Assembly: GCF_047601025.1 (NCBI RefSeq)
Contig: NZ_JASGJZ010000001.1
Location: 4,340,001-4,404,000 of the forward strand
DNA: 64,000 nucleotides
Direction: 5' to 3'
Source of the DNA: Pseudorhodoferax sp047601025
GTDB lineage: Bacteria; Pseudomonadota; Gammaproteobacteria; Burkholderiales; Burkholderiaceae_C
The stretch's first letter is position 1; every line of letters starts with the position of its first letter. Positions 34,637 to 43,953 of the stretch are shown here, in pieces. The notes under the pieces are model-generated. The model ran no database searches and was not told where the DNA came from. It saw only the letters and a list, made by a program, of their open reading frames with translations. The position numbers and the translations under genes were made by a program.

Positions 34637-36858
34637 CCAGGCCCTTGAGCACGGTGTGCAGCGCCCTGGCCGGTGGCTGGGTGTCATCAAGCGCGCTCTG
34701 ATCGGTCCGCACGCTGCCGATGGCCTCGGCCAGCTTGACCGTCTGGTGAATGCCCGCAGCCTGGCTGAAGGTCCGCGCCAGCGTAGCCAGCTGCCCCTGC
34801 AGCGCCATGTCGGCCACGTTGTCCCCGGCCGGCTCCTGGACCTGCGTGCCGTAGCTGCTTAGGAGCACGCCCTGGCCGGCGCGGATGGCCCCATAGGCAT
34901 CCGTCCTCAGCTCGAAGCCCGCGCCTCTCAAACTCCCCCGGTGGTTGTCGGCCTGGTGGATGAGGTGCCCCAGGTTGAGCTGGGTGGCGTGCTGGGAGGT
35001 GGCCAGCTGGGTGCGCAGCTGGGCATCGGTGTCGTCGAAGACGAGCTGGTTGAAGCCGGGGCCGCCGAACTCCTGGGTCTTGGTGCCGGACAGGGCGGCG
35101 GCGTTGGCCTGGCCGGCGGCCTGGAGGCTGGCGTGGCCGGCGCCGTGCCAGGCCGGGCCGTGGCCGCCGGGGCCGGCACCGATGAGGTTGCCCTGGGCGC
35201 CGGGGCGGTGGTCGCCCGAGGTGGCCAGCGCGCCGGTGTCGTCCTGGGCGGCCATCCCGCCGGGGGTCGGGGACAACCCGGCCTCGCCACGGCCGTTGTA
35301 CAGCGCACCGACCACCAGGGGCCGCTCGACATTGCCGTCGACAAAATCCACCAGCACCCCCTGGCCGATGCGGGGGATGAACTGCGCGCCCATGCCGGCG
35401 CCGGCCCAGCGCTGCAGCACGCGCACCCAGGTGCTGGCCGTGCTGGTCTCGGGGCCCTGGGGCAGGCATTGGAAGTCGAAGCGGATGCGCACGCGGCCCA
35501 GGCGGTCCATGTGGATCTCCTCGGGCCCGCTGGCGCGCTCCTGGCCGTCGGGGCCGACGACGGTAGCGGTGAGCAGGCCCGGGGCGCTGGGCACGGGGTG
35601 GCGGCGCGCGCCGGTGCCGTCGAGCAGCTGGGGGCGCCAGGGCACGCTGGCGCGGATGGCCGTGAAGGCGTTGCCGTAGCCGGTGGCGGCGGCCTGCGCG
35701 CGCAACTCGGCGTCCAGCGGCGGCGAGGTGTCCAGGGCGCCTGGCACATCCAGCGGCGGCGCGCCCAGCGCCCGTGCGATGGCGTCGCTGAAATCCTTGG
35801 GCAGGTTGTTGATGCCGGCGTGGGTGACGGCGGTGAGCAGGAAGCGGCGGTGCTCGGAATCAGGTTGATCGGACAAGCCGGGCAGGGCGTCCAGTTCGCT
35901 GCCGGTGAGGTGGAACCAGTGGCCAGCGGTGAAGCTGCGCACGGTGGAGCGGCCGATCCAGGCCTTGTGGCGGGCCTCGTGGGCCTGCTGCTGCATCAGC
36001 TGGGCGGCGCGCTCGGCATCGGCGGTGTCGGCAAAGGCGTAGGCACCGGCATCGTCGAAGTCCTCCAGCGCCGGGGGGCCGGCGAAGGCGGCGGCGGTGG
36101 GCACGCTGGTGGCCACGGCACGCTTGGCCTTGTAGTCCCAGGCCAGCACCGTGGTGGCGGCCACCGGCAGCCGACGCCGCCCGCCGAAGGCCTGCACGGC
36201 GTCCTGCATCTGCTGCGCGCCGCTGGCGTGAAAGCGTACGCCGGCACCACCAGCGCTACTCAGGGTATCCAGGGCGCCCAGGACACCGGCGCTCACCACA
36301 TCCTCGGGACAGGCGGCGCGGCCGGGGCTGTCGGCCAGCAGCACCAGCGCGTGGCCCAGCGGGGCGTCGTCCTGGCGCTGCAGGCGCATGGCGATGCCCT
36401 CGCGCGCGAGCAGGCGCTGCACGAACGCCAGGTCGCTCTCGCGGTACTGCACGGTGTAGCTGCGCACGCCGGCATGGGCGCTGGTCTGCAGGTGCGCGGC
36501 CACGCACGGCGCCCACTGCCAGGCGGCCTGGGGGTAGGCGGCGAACAGGCTCTCGACGATCTCCACCACGCTGCGCCCCTGCCAGACCTGGCTGCGCCGG
36601 CTGTGCGCCAGCAGCGCCAGCCAGGGCTGCATGGTCAGGCGGTAGCGCGCGAAGCCGCCGTCGGCGTCCTCGGCGATGGCCTGGGTGACCAGGCCGCTGC
36701 GCGGCAGCTCGCTGCCGTCGGCCAGCCGGCTCCACAGCGTCAGGCGCTGGCCCAGGAACTGGGCGGGCTCCAGCGTGGCGTCGGGCGACAGCGTGCTCAC
36801 CGACAGCGTCCAGGGTTCGTCCAGCGCCTCGTGCAGCGTCCAGGTCGGTGGCCGTTGG
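34637..36858 (-). pseudogene. VgrG, truncated at both ends (minus-strand copy 1)
   Basis: On the minus strand it opens at WTLHEALDEPWTLSVSTLSP with no proper start: the first 40 or so residues of the full protein (compare 42766) are missing and the tli stop lies 3 bp upstream. A GTG at 36800 could serve. It contains the gp27-like part (LTLWSRLADGSELPRSGLVT; SYTVQYRESDLAFVQRLLAR), the gp5 OB-fold (ASTWVRVLQRWAGAGMGAQF; IGQGVLVDFVDGNVERPLVV) and the linker. It ends at LHTVLKGLV, where IS21 enters, so the DUF2345 domain and tail are gone. It is nearly the same sequence as the vgrG at 39664-42766. Confidence 0.88.
34640..36858 (-). repeat. Long direct repeat shared by two minus-strand vgrG copies
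   Basis: This segment closely matches about 40430-42660 of the other vgrG over more than 2 kb, with scattered substitutions and the 19-bp insert near 41530. The lipase-tli cassette (36861-39667) lies between the copies. Recombination between them would remove it. Confidence 0.85.
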
Positions 36859-36860
36859 GG

Positions 36861-37916
36861 TTAGAAAGAACCAGGCCGAACGCGAACTGACTTGAGCATA
36901 TCGTCCCACAGCCTTAAGCTGTCGCTTTCCGAAAGGCTAGCATCTACATACTCACCACTAGCAACTTGGCCTCCCATTCGCATGCCAAGGTGAATATGTG
37001 GGTCATTAAGTCTTGCGGGAGTAGGCAACAAGGTCTCGACATCAAAATGCCGCACGACCTTGTTTTTTTCCTTAAATGTTTTAACGATTTCTTCTGCGGC
37101 TTTTCCTGCTACTATCGTCTTGCCACGTCGTACTATGGTGCCTGTGTCGGCGATCATTTTCAAGGCCCCGATCTCATTGTCTATTCTGCGTAGCATGCCG
37201 CCGTCGTTCTTCGCGAGCATGGAGTCAATGAATAGCTCAATTCCTATATCGGGGTAGCGTTTACTGCCGGCGAAGACTGTAAATACTTCTCCGTCATGGT
37301 TGTCATTAATGAGCATGTTGCCAAAACATGTTCCTTTACCTGCGTGCAGAGGGTCGTCCGCTGCAGTGATACGATGGGCCATTGAGATGAGTTCGGACTC
37401 TATCTCTTTCGGGTTGTCGGTTTGAGATGCGTTGTTGTAGATTTTGCGAGATATTCGCCCGATGGAGTTGCCTCGTTGCATGATGATCTCCATTTTTAAG
37501 GCAGGGAAGGGCTCTCTATAAGAAACTATGAGCACACTGAAATCATCAATCACCTTGGATTCTGCCAAGTGAGTATGGGTTGGTGTGTCTGGTTCTCGCT
37601 GAGCTCTTAAATCTCCTAGGCGCTTTTCAACCAATCTGCGAAATTTGTGTTGATCTGAAAGAAAAGCAAGAGGCTCGAACTTCGTCGTTTGGAAGTCTTT
37701 GGTTAGTCCATAATAGAAATCTACGTCGCCGCTGAATTCCATATCCACGGGTAAATCAATGAGAAATCGCCCAATGCAAGTGGTGCGAAGTTCTGGCAAA
37801 GGCATAGCAGATTTTATGGCCGAATCTTTTGGGTTCAAGGCATAGAGGAAAGCCGCAACAATCAATGCAATGGCGCCACATGCCATGGCCCACGTTCGAT
37901 ACGGAGTGCGACGCAT
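36861..37916 (-). CDS. Tli4-type immunity protein for the adjacent lipase
   Basis: A 351-residue membrane-anchored immunity protein. An N-terminal hydrophobic segment (MACGAIALIVAAFLYALNPK) is followed by a periplasmic body with the Tli4 signature TTCIGRFLIDLPVDMEFSGD. Mid-protein is KGTCFGNMLINDNHDGEVFT and the end is LKSVRVRPGSF. It starts 5 bp after the lipase stop, so it is the cognate partner by position and would neutralise lipase arriving from sister cells. Its GC is far below the vgrG genes around it, consistent with an imported cassette. Confidence 0.85.
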   Translation of the reverse strand: MRRTPYRTWAMACGAIALIVAAFLYALNPKDSAIKSAMPLPELRTTCIGRFLIDLPVDMEFSGDVDFYYGLTKDFQTTKFEPLAFLSDQHKFRRLVEKRLGDLRAQREPDTPTHTHLAESKVIDDFSVLIVSYREPFPALKMEIIMQRGNSIGRISRKIYNNASQTDNPKEIESELISMAHRITAADDPLHAGKGTCFGNMLINDNHDGEVFTVFAGSKRYPDIGIELFIDSMLAKNDGGMLRRIDNEIGALKMIADTGTIVRRGKTIVAGKAAEEIVKTFKEKNKVVRHFDVETLLPTPARLNDPHIHLGMRMGGQVASGEYVDASLSESDSLRLWDDMLKSVRVRPGSF

Positions 37917-37921
37917 GGATG

Positions 37922-39667
37922 TTACGCCAGATTCTTTGCGGCCCCTGCGATCTTATTAATGGAGTAAAGTGTCGCGCGGCGTGCCATGGCGTCGTTGTAG
38001 GACTTTTCATGTGAAAAGCCGATAAGCTTGAACTGCTGCTTCACTTCGCTTGGCCCATGTCTGAGTGGCGCAGAGCCTGAACTAATCGGAACTGTTCCAT
38101 CGCCAGCCCCATCCTGCATCTCGCCGTGAAGTTCCCACTGACTTGTTTCGTAGATGGATACACTACTTCCCATTGGACTATAGGTGGGTTGAATTACTGT
38201 TTTTCCACCGACATACTCAGGATTGATTCCATCCATTCGCACTTCCTGAGGAGATAATTCTTGTAACTTGGCGGCAGGAAGCGACTTGTCGCTACCTTCA
38301 GGGCGAAGGCCCTGCCGAATACGCCATGTCATGGTCTCGAAGCTGGGCTGTTTTGGGTCCGCACCATAGTATGCGTATGTTTGATGGTGATATTTTCTTC
38401 CAAGTTTTGAATGAAAATCTCTCGCGGTATTGAGATTGTCAATGTAGTCGGACCATTTGATCTTGGTGCCCCCGGATGGGGCCAACCAAGATTCATTGAC
38501 TAAGCCCCACCAGTGATCACGATTTGAGTAGATTTCTGAATATGGATCGCAACTGTCATTTGGCCCGCTGCTAGGTAGTTGCAGTGCTGGCTTTGATGCA
38601 GTTTGGGAGATTCGCAGCCATTCTGGCTTGTATAATTGAGAAGGGAGCAATTGGAGCGCCTCTGGAGCTTGAGAAAAAACTGCGGTAACTTCCTGGCCAT
38701 TGCCGCCAATCACAAGACTGGCCAAATAGCTTTCGTCACGCATTCCCAATTTGCAGCGTCGATAAGCTACGGCGGCACCAGTGGCCGGCATTGCGCCGTG
38801 GACGATGCCAGCAATTTTATCTGACATGTCTGATATTTGAGCACATGCTCTGGCAACTAAGCCTCCCATGGAATGGGTAACAAGAATCACCTGTTTGCAG
38901 CGAAAGGCGCCGATGTTGTTCTTGTCAATGATCCCTGTAATCCGAGTGGCTAGCTCCGCGGCTGCAGCGGAATTGCTTGCTAACCAGTTGTAGCCGACAG
39001 CATAGACCGGGAATAGGAATTTTCCGCGTGCGATTAGGTCATTGGAAAAAACAGGAGAAAATGGCTGTTTCTCTGATCCAAAAGGTTCGCCTTTCATGCC
39101 CATGCGCAATCCAAGAGAGAGTTTTGGCTGGCTGTTAGAGGCTGGCGATGGACCGATACTGGCTTGCGTTTGGTGATAGTCGGGCCATAGTGCGGGGTTG
39201 CGTTCTCCTGGATTCAACGCTTCTTCAAGCCATAGTAGAAATTTGTGATAGGAGCCTTCGCCGACAGTGCCCCATCCTCGATCGCGAAAGGTTTCCACGA
39301 CATGAACGGTACCAACCGGCGTAGATGGGATAGCACCTTGGTCATCCACTTCGCAACGATCGGGATGCAATAGTGTTTGTCGCAAACCCGGACCTTTGGT
39401 GAGAAAATCATTTAGTAATCCGGCAGGCTCCCCGCCTGTGGTGTCTAGTCGCCAGATCGGAGTCGGTTTGATGGCACCTTTGGCTCGTAAATTGGACCCC
39501 ATAATCCCTGGTACGAATACCACAGGCAGTACATTAAATGGTCCTCCGATTAGGCGGACTGTGTCGGTGATGTTGGAGCCGGTTAAGGTCCACTCGAACA
39601 TGGCACGGCCACTCTTGTCTGGCCGTGCCACTTGGCTGCGTCGGATTTCCGGCGGAACGGCGCTCAC
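37922..39667 (-). CDS. T6SS phospholipase effector (Tle4/LCAT-like)
   Basis: A 581-residue alpha/beta hydrolase. The N-terminal strand and oxyanion region is VLPVVFVPGIMGSNLRAKGA, as in LCAT/PGAP1-type lipases. The nucleophile elbow is ILVTHSMGGLVARACAQ with Ser266. The probable catalytic His is near the end in KLIGFSHEKSYNDAMARRAT. GDGTVPISSGSAP is conserved with the truncated lipase at 6537. It starts at GTG 39667 overlapping the vgrG stop (GTGA) and is followed by tli. No signal peptide is present, as expected for cargo delivered by VgrG. Expected action: membrane phospholipid hydrolysis in the target periplasm. Confidence 0.85.
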   Translation of the reverse strand: MSAVPPEIRRSQVARPDKSGRAMFEWTLTGSNITDTVRLIGGPFNVLPVVFVPGIMGSNLRAKGAIKPTPIWRLDTTGGEPAGLLNDFLTKGPGLRQTLLHPDRCEVDDQGAIPSTPVGTVHVVETFRDRGWGTVGEGSYHKFLLWLEEALNPGERNPALWPDYHQTQASIGPSPASNSQPKLSLGLRMGMKGEPFGSEKQPFSPVFSNDLIARGKFLFPVYAVGYNWLASNSAAAAELATRITGIIDKNNIGAFRCKQVILVTHSMGGLVARACAQISDMSDKIAGIVHGAMPATGAAVAYRRCKLGMRDESYLASLVIGGNGQEVTAVFSQAPEALQLLPSQLYKPEWLRISQTASKPALQLPSSGPNDSCDPYSEIYSNRDHWWGLVNESWLAPSGGTKIKWSDYIDNLNTARDFHSKLGRKYHHQTYAYYGADPKQPSFETMTWRIRQGLRPEGSDKSLPAAKLQELSPQEVRMDGINPEYVGGKTVIQPTYSPMGSSVSIYETSQWELHGEMQDGAGDGTVPISSGSAPLRHGPSEVKQQFKLIGFSHEKSYNDAMARRATLYSINKIAGAAKNLA

Positions 39668-42600
39668 GGTTTGCTCCCTTCCGAAATACGACCAACCACA
39701 CGAATTTGAAGTCGTGTACGGTCAAAGCCTTGCTGCAATGGAAGTATGCCTTGTGCATCGCTGACTGCCGGAACAACGGTGCCATCAGGCCGGATGATTT
39801 CAATTCGCATGTTTGCGATGGGGTCACCAACTTCGTCTATTAATTGGAACTTCTCGTCGAATCGCATCATGCTGCGGGGTAATTCCACCGAAGGTGCTGA
39901 AATTCTGTCTGCGCCCTCAAACGACTTCTGGCTGGCATGGACGGTGATCGTGCCCGGGCACTCGACGGTGATGTTGCCGCCCTCGAGGGTGACGGACGCG
40001 CCACCGGCGGTGGACAGCACGATCCGCTTGGCCGCAGCCCAGTCGATGTGGGTGGACTGCGACTGGATGGTCACGTCCTGCTTGGCCGCCACCTGCATCC
40101 GGTCGGCCTGGGCCTGCAACTCTACATCCCCCCGTCCAGCGATGAGGGTGATGCCGGTGCCTGTCGCCTGCTCGCCGGGCTGGATCGCCCCGGCCAGGAT
40201 GCCGATGGCCTGCCCGGTGTGGATGCGGCTGGCGCCGGCGCTGGCGAGGTGCGTGTCCTGCCCGCTGGCGATGACGATGCCTTCGCCGGCGCTCCACTGC
40301 AGGTCCTGCCCGGCCACGGTGGCCAGGCCGGCCTTGGCGGCCACCTCCACGACGGGTTGCGTGAAGTGCGGCAGCTTGCCTTGCTCTGTGGATGTGCTAT
40401 CGGCTGCCGCGTCAGCCCGGGCGGCATCGAAGCCTGTCTCGTCCACCATCCCCTTGAGCACGGTGTGCAGCGCCTGGGCCGGCGGCTCGCGTTCGCTCAG
40501 GGTGCTGGCCTCGGCCTGCCGGCTGCCGATGGCCTGCGCCAGCTTGACCGTCTGGTGAATGCCCGCAGCCTGGCTGAAGGTCCGTGCCAGCGTAGCCAGT
40601 TGCCCCTGCAACGCCATGCCGGCCACGTTGTCCCCGGCCGGCTCCTGGGCGTGCGTGCCGTAGCTGCTCAGCAGCACGCCCTGGCCGGCGCGGATGGCGC
40701 CGTAGGCGTCGGTGCGCAATTCGAAGCCCAGGCCGCGCAAGCTGCCGCGGTGGTTGTCGGCCTGGTGGATGAGGTGCCCCAGGTTGAGCTGGGTGGCGTG
40801 CTGGGAGGTCGCCAGCTGGGTGCGCAGCTGGGCATCGGTGTCGTCGAAGACGAGCTGGTTGAAGCCTGACCCAGCGAACTCCTGAGTCTTGGTGCCGGAC
40901 AGGGCGGCGGCGTTGGCCTGTCCGGCGGCCTGGAGGCTGGCGTGGCCGGCGCCGTGCCAGGCCGGGCCGTGGCCGCCGGGGCCGGCACCGATCAGGTTGC
41001 CCTGGGCGCCGGGGCGGTGGTCGCCCGAGGCGGCCAGTGCACTGGCATCGTCCTGGGCCGCCTGGCCGCCGGGCGTGGGAGCAAGCCCTGCCTCACCACG
41101 GCCGTTGTACAGCGCACCGACCACCAGGGGCCGCTCGACATTGCCGTCGACAAAATCCACCAGCACCTCCTGGCCGATGCGGGGGATGAACTGCGCGCCC
41201 ATGCCGGCGCCGGCCCAGCGCTGCAGCACGCGCACCCAGGTGCTGGCCGCGCTGGTGCCGGGGCCCTGGGGCAGGGTTTGGAAGTCGAAGCGGATGCGCA
41301 CGCGGCCCAGGCGGTCCATGTGGATCTCCTCGGGCCCGCTGGCGCGCTCCTGGCCGTCGGGGCCGACGACGGTGGCGGTGAGCAGGCCCGGGGCGCTGGG
41401 CACGGGGTGGCGGCGCGCGCCGGTGCCGTCGAGCAGCTGGGGACGCCAGGGCACGCTGGCGCGGATGGCCGTGAAGGCGTTGCCGTAGCCGGTGGCGGCG
41501 GCCTGCGCGCGCAGCTCGGCGTCCAGCGGGGGGAGCGGCGTCCAGCGGCGGCGCGGTGTCCAGGGCGCCTGGCGCCTGCAGCGCTGGCGCGCCCAGCGCC
41601 TGGGCGATGGCGTCGCTCAGGTCCTTGGGCAGGTTGTTGATGCCGGCGTGGGTGACGGCGGTGAGCAGGAAGCGGCGGTGCTCGGAATCAGGTTGATCGG
41701 ACAGGCCGGGCAGGGCGTCCAGTTCGCTGCCGGTGAGGCGGAACCACTGGCCGGCGGTGAAGCTGCGCACGGTGGCGCGGCCCAGCCAGGTCTTGTGGCG
41801 GGCCTCGTGGGCCTGCTGCATCAGGCGGGCGGCGCGTTCGGCGTCGGCGGTGTCGGCAAAGGCCTCGGCGCCGGCGTCGTCGAAGTCCTCCAGCGCCGGG
41901 GCGCCGGGGCCGGCGAAGGCGGCGGCGGTGGGCACGCTGGCGGCCACGGCGCGCTTGGCCTGGTGGTCCCAGGCCAGCACGGTGGTGGTGGCCACGGGCA
42001 ACTGGCGCCGCCCGCCGAAGGCCTGCACCGCGTCCTGCATCTGCTGCGCGCCGCTGGCGTGAAAGCGCACGCCGGCGCCGCCTGCGCCGTCCGTGCCACC
42101 CTGGGCGCTCACCGCGTCCTCGGGGCAGGCGGCGCGGGCGGGGCTGTCGGCCAGCAGCACCAGGGTGTGGCCCAGCGGGGCGTCGTCCTGGCGCTGCAGC
42201 CGCATGGCGATGCCCTCGCGCGCGAGCAGGCGCTGCACGAACGCCAGGTCGCTCTCACGGTACTGCACGGTGTAGCTGCGCACGCCGGCATGGGCGCTGG
42301 CCTGCAGGTGCGCGGCCACGCAGGGCGCCCACTGCCAGGCGGCCTGGGGGTAAGCGGCGAACAGGCTCTCGACGATCTCCACCACGCTGCGCTCCTGCCA
42401 GACCTGGCTGCGCCGGCTGTGCGCCAGCAGCGCCAGCCAGGGCTGCATGGTCAGGCGGTAGCGCGCGAAGCCGCCGTCGGCGTCCTCGGCGATGGCCTGG
42501 GTGACCAGGCCGCTGCGCGGCAGCTCGCTGCCGTCGGCCAGCCGGCTCCACAGCGTCAGGCGCTGGCCCAGGAACTGGGCGGGCTCCAGCGTGGCGTCGG

Positions 42601-42766
42601 GCGACAGCGTGCTCACCGACAGCGTCCAGGGCTCGTCCAGCGCCTCGTGCAGCGTCCAGGCTTCCACCAGCAGGCCGGACAGCGCGCCCTCGCCCTGCAG
42701 CCGGTACAGCCGCGTCGCCTCGGATAGCAGCACGCTGCGCAGGGTCGCGGTGATGTCCAGGGTCAT
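39664..42766 (-). pseudogene. vgrG: VgrG, full length but frameshifted near 41530
   Basis: The only copy with the true N-terminus (MTLDITATLRSVLLSEATRL), overlapping the upstream gene by 4 bp. Order is a gp27-like domain, the gp5 OB-fold (ASTWVRVLQRWAGAGMGAQF; VLVDFVDGNVERPLVVGALY), a linker, DUF2345 (MQVAAKQDVTIQSQSTHIDW; SVTLEGGNITVECPGTITVH) and a transthyretin-like tail (FDEKFQLIDEVGDPIANMRI) that leads into the lipase gene. At about 41530 a 19-bp tandem repeat (unit begins CCGCTGGACGCC) throws the frame out after DTAPPLDA. The sister copy at 34637-36858 has DTSPPLDAELRAQAAATGYG here with no insert. Without that insert the protein would be about 1030 aa. Confidence 0.88.
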
Positions 42767-43806
42767 GACTGGCCGTGGCCCGCCAGCTCGCGCGCGGCGC
42801 GCTGGGCGGCCTTGCGTTCGTGGGCCGGACAGGCGTCGGCCTTGCCCCAGTAGCCCTCGCAGATGCGGGCGCGGCAGGCCAGGGTGCGGTCGCTGCGGGC
42901 GTTGTGGCCGCAGGAGGCCACCTGCTCGGCGATGCTGCGGGACTTCGCCGCCGGGGCGGCGGCGCTGTCGATGCCGGACATCAGCGCGGTGACGATGGCG
43001 ACGTCGGGGTCGGCCGGGGCGGGGCGGGCCGTGGCGGTGCCGGCCTTGCGGGCGGTGGCCGCGGGCTTGGCGGCGGGGGCCTTGGCCTTGTCCGCCTTGG
43101 CCAGGTGCGTGGGGCGCGCGTCGGCCGGCTTGGCCTGGGGCTTGCGCTGGGCCTTCGCTGGTTCGGGCGCGCGGGCCGCCGGGAGCGCCGCCGCAGCCGG
43201 AGGATGGGGCAGGGCGGTGGCGGCTGCGGCCGCTGCGGCGGCCGTTGCGGCGGCCGTTGCGGCCTGCGCGACGGGGGGCGCCGCGGGTTCTGCCGGCACC
43301 GGGGGCGTGGCGGCGGGCGCGGCTGGCATGGCGGCCGAGGCCAGCGTGGCTTCCGCGGCCGGGGCGGCCAGCGCGGCGGGGGCGGGCGGATCGGCCGGCA
43401 GCGTCTCGATGCGTGCCGCCGTGGGCGCGGCCTCGTCGGCGCTGCTGGCCGGAGCCGCGGGCGGCGGGGCGTCGGCAGCCGGATGGCGGGTGTCGGGCGA
43501 GGCGGCGGCCAGGCGTTCGGGCATTGCGGACGGGAAGGCGTCGGGCCCGGGCTGGTGCCGCCACTGGGTCCATGCCAGGCCGCCCAGCAGCAGCAGCACG
43601 GCGGCGCCGGCCAGCAGCCATTTCGAGGTCCGCGCGGCGGGGCGGCGGCCGGCCGTGGCGGCCGGGGCCGCGCCGCCGTTCTGCCGCAGGGCCTGCAGGA
43701 TGGAGTCCGGACGCGTGCCGCCCGAGCCGGGCGAACCCATCAGCGAGGGTCGGGCCGACCCGCTGCGTTGCAGGCGTTCGTCGTTGGCGTCGTTGGAATG
43801 CGGCAA
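42763..43806 (-). CDS. Ala/Pro-rich single-pass membrane protein, T6SS-linked
   Basis: A 347-residue protein with a cytosolic N-terminus (SILQALRQNGGAAPAATAGR) and one membrane helix at about residues 63-80 (WLLAGAAVLLLLGGLAWTQW). A long Ala/Pro/Lys-rich stretch follows that could span the periplasm. The C-terminus is Cys-containing (SIAEQVASCGHNARSDRTLA; CRARICEGYWGKADACPAHE). I do not recognise a named family. It ends overlapping vgrG (ATGA), so it is co-translated with the spike gene, and it is divergent from the peptidase-PAAR-tssM operon. A role in spike loading or envelope anchoring is a guess. Confidence 0.6.
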   Translation of the reverse strand: MPHSNDANDERLQRSGSARPSLMGSPGSGGTRPDSILQALRQNGGAAPAATAGRRPAARTSKWLLAGAAVLLLLGGLAWTQWRHQPGPDAFPSAMPERLAAASPDTRHPAADAPPPAAPASSADEAAPTAARIETLPADPPAPAALAAPAAEATLASAAMPAAPAATPPVPAEPAAPPVAQAATAAATAAAAAAAATALPHPPAAAALPAARAPEPAKAQRKPQAKPADARPTHLAKADKAKAPAAKPAATARKAGTATARPAPADPDVAIVTALMSGIDSAAAPAAKSRSIAEQVASCGHNARSDRTLACRARICEGYWGKADACPAHERKAAQRAARELAGHGQS

Positions 43807-43953
43807 GGCCGTTTCTCCCGGGAGTGGGTGCGAGAAGCGTGCGGGGGTGGGGGGCGCGGGGAGGGTGGATTCTAAGTGGCGCGCCGGCCGCGCCCGCGGG
43901 TGGGGTGCGGGGCTGGGCGAGAATCACGGCCCCGTTTTTCGTCCACTGCGGCT

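Noticed and set aside
34941..36890. A 649-codon plus-strand frame across the vgrG remnant
   Set aside because: Antisense shadow of vgrG; Gly/Ala/Val/Gln-rich, no motif, no ribosome binding site.
39664..42766. Programmed ribosomal frameshifting in vgrG
   Set aside because: The break coincides with a 19-bp tandem repeat absent from the sister copy, and no slippery heptamer is present; a duplication explains it better.
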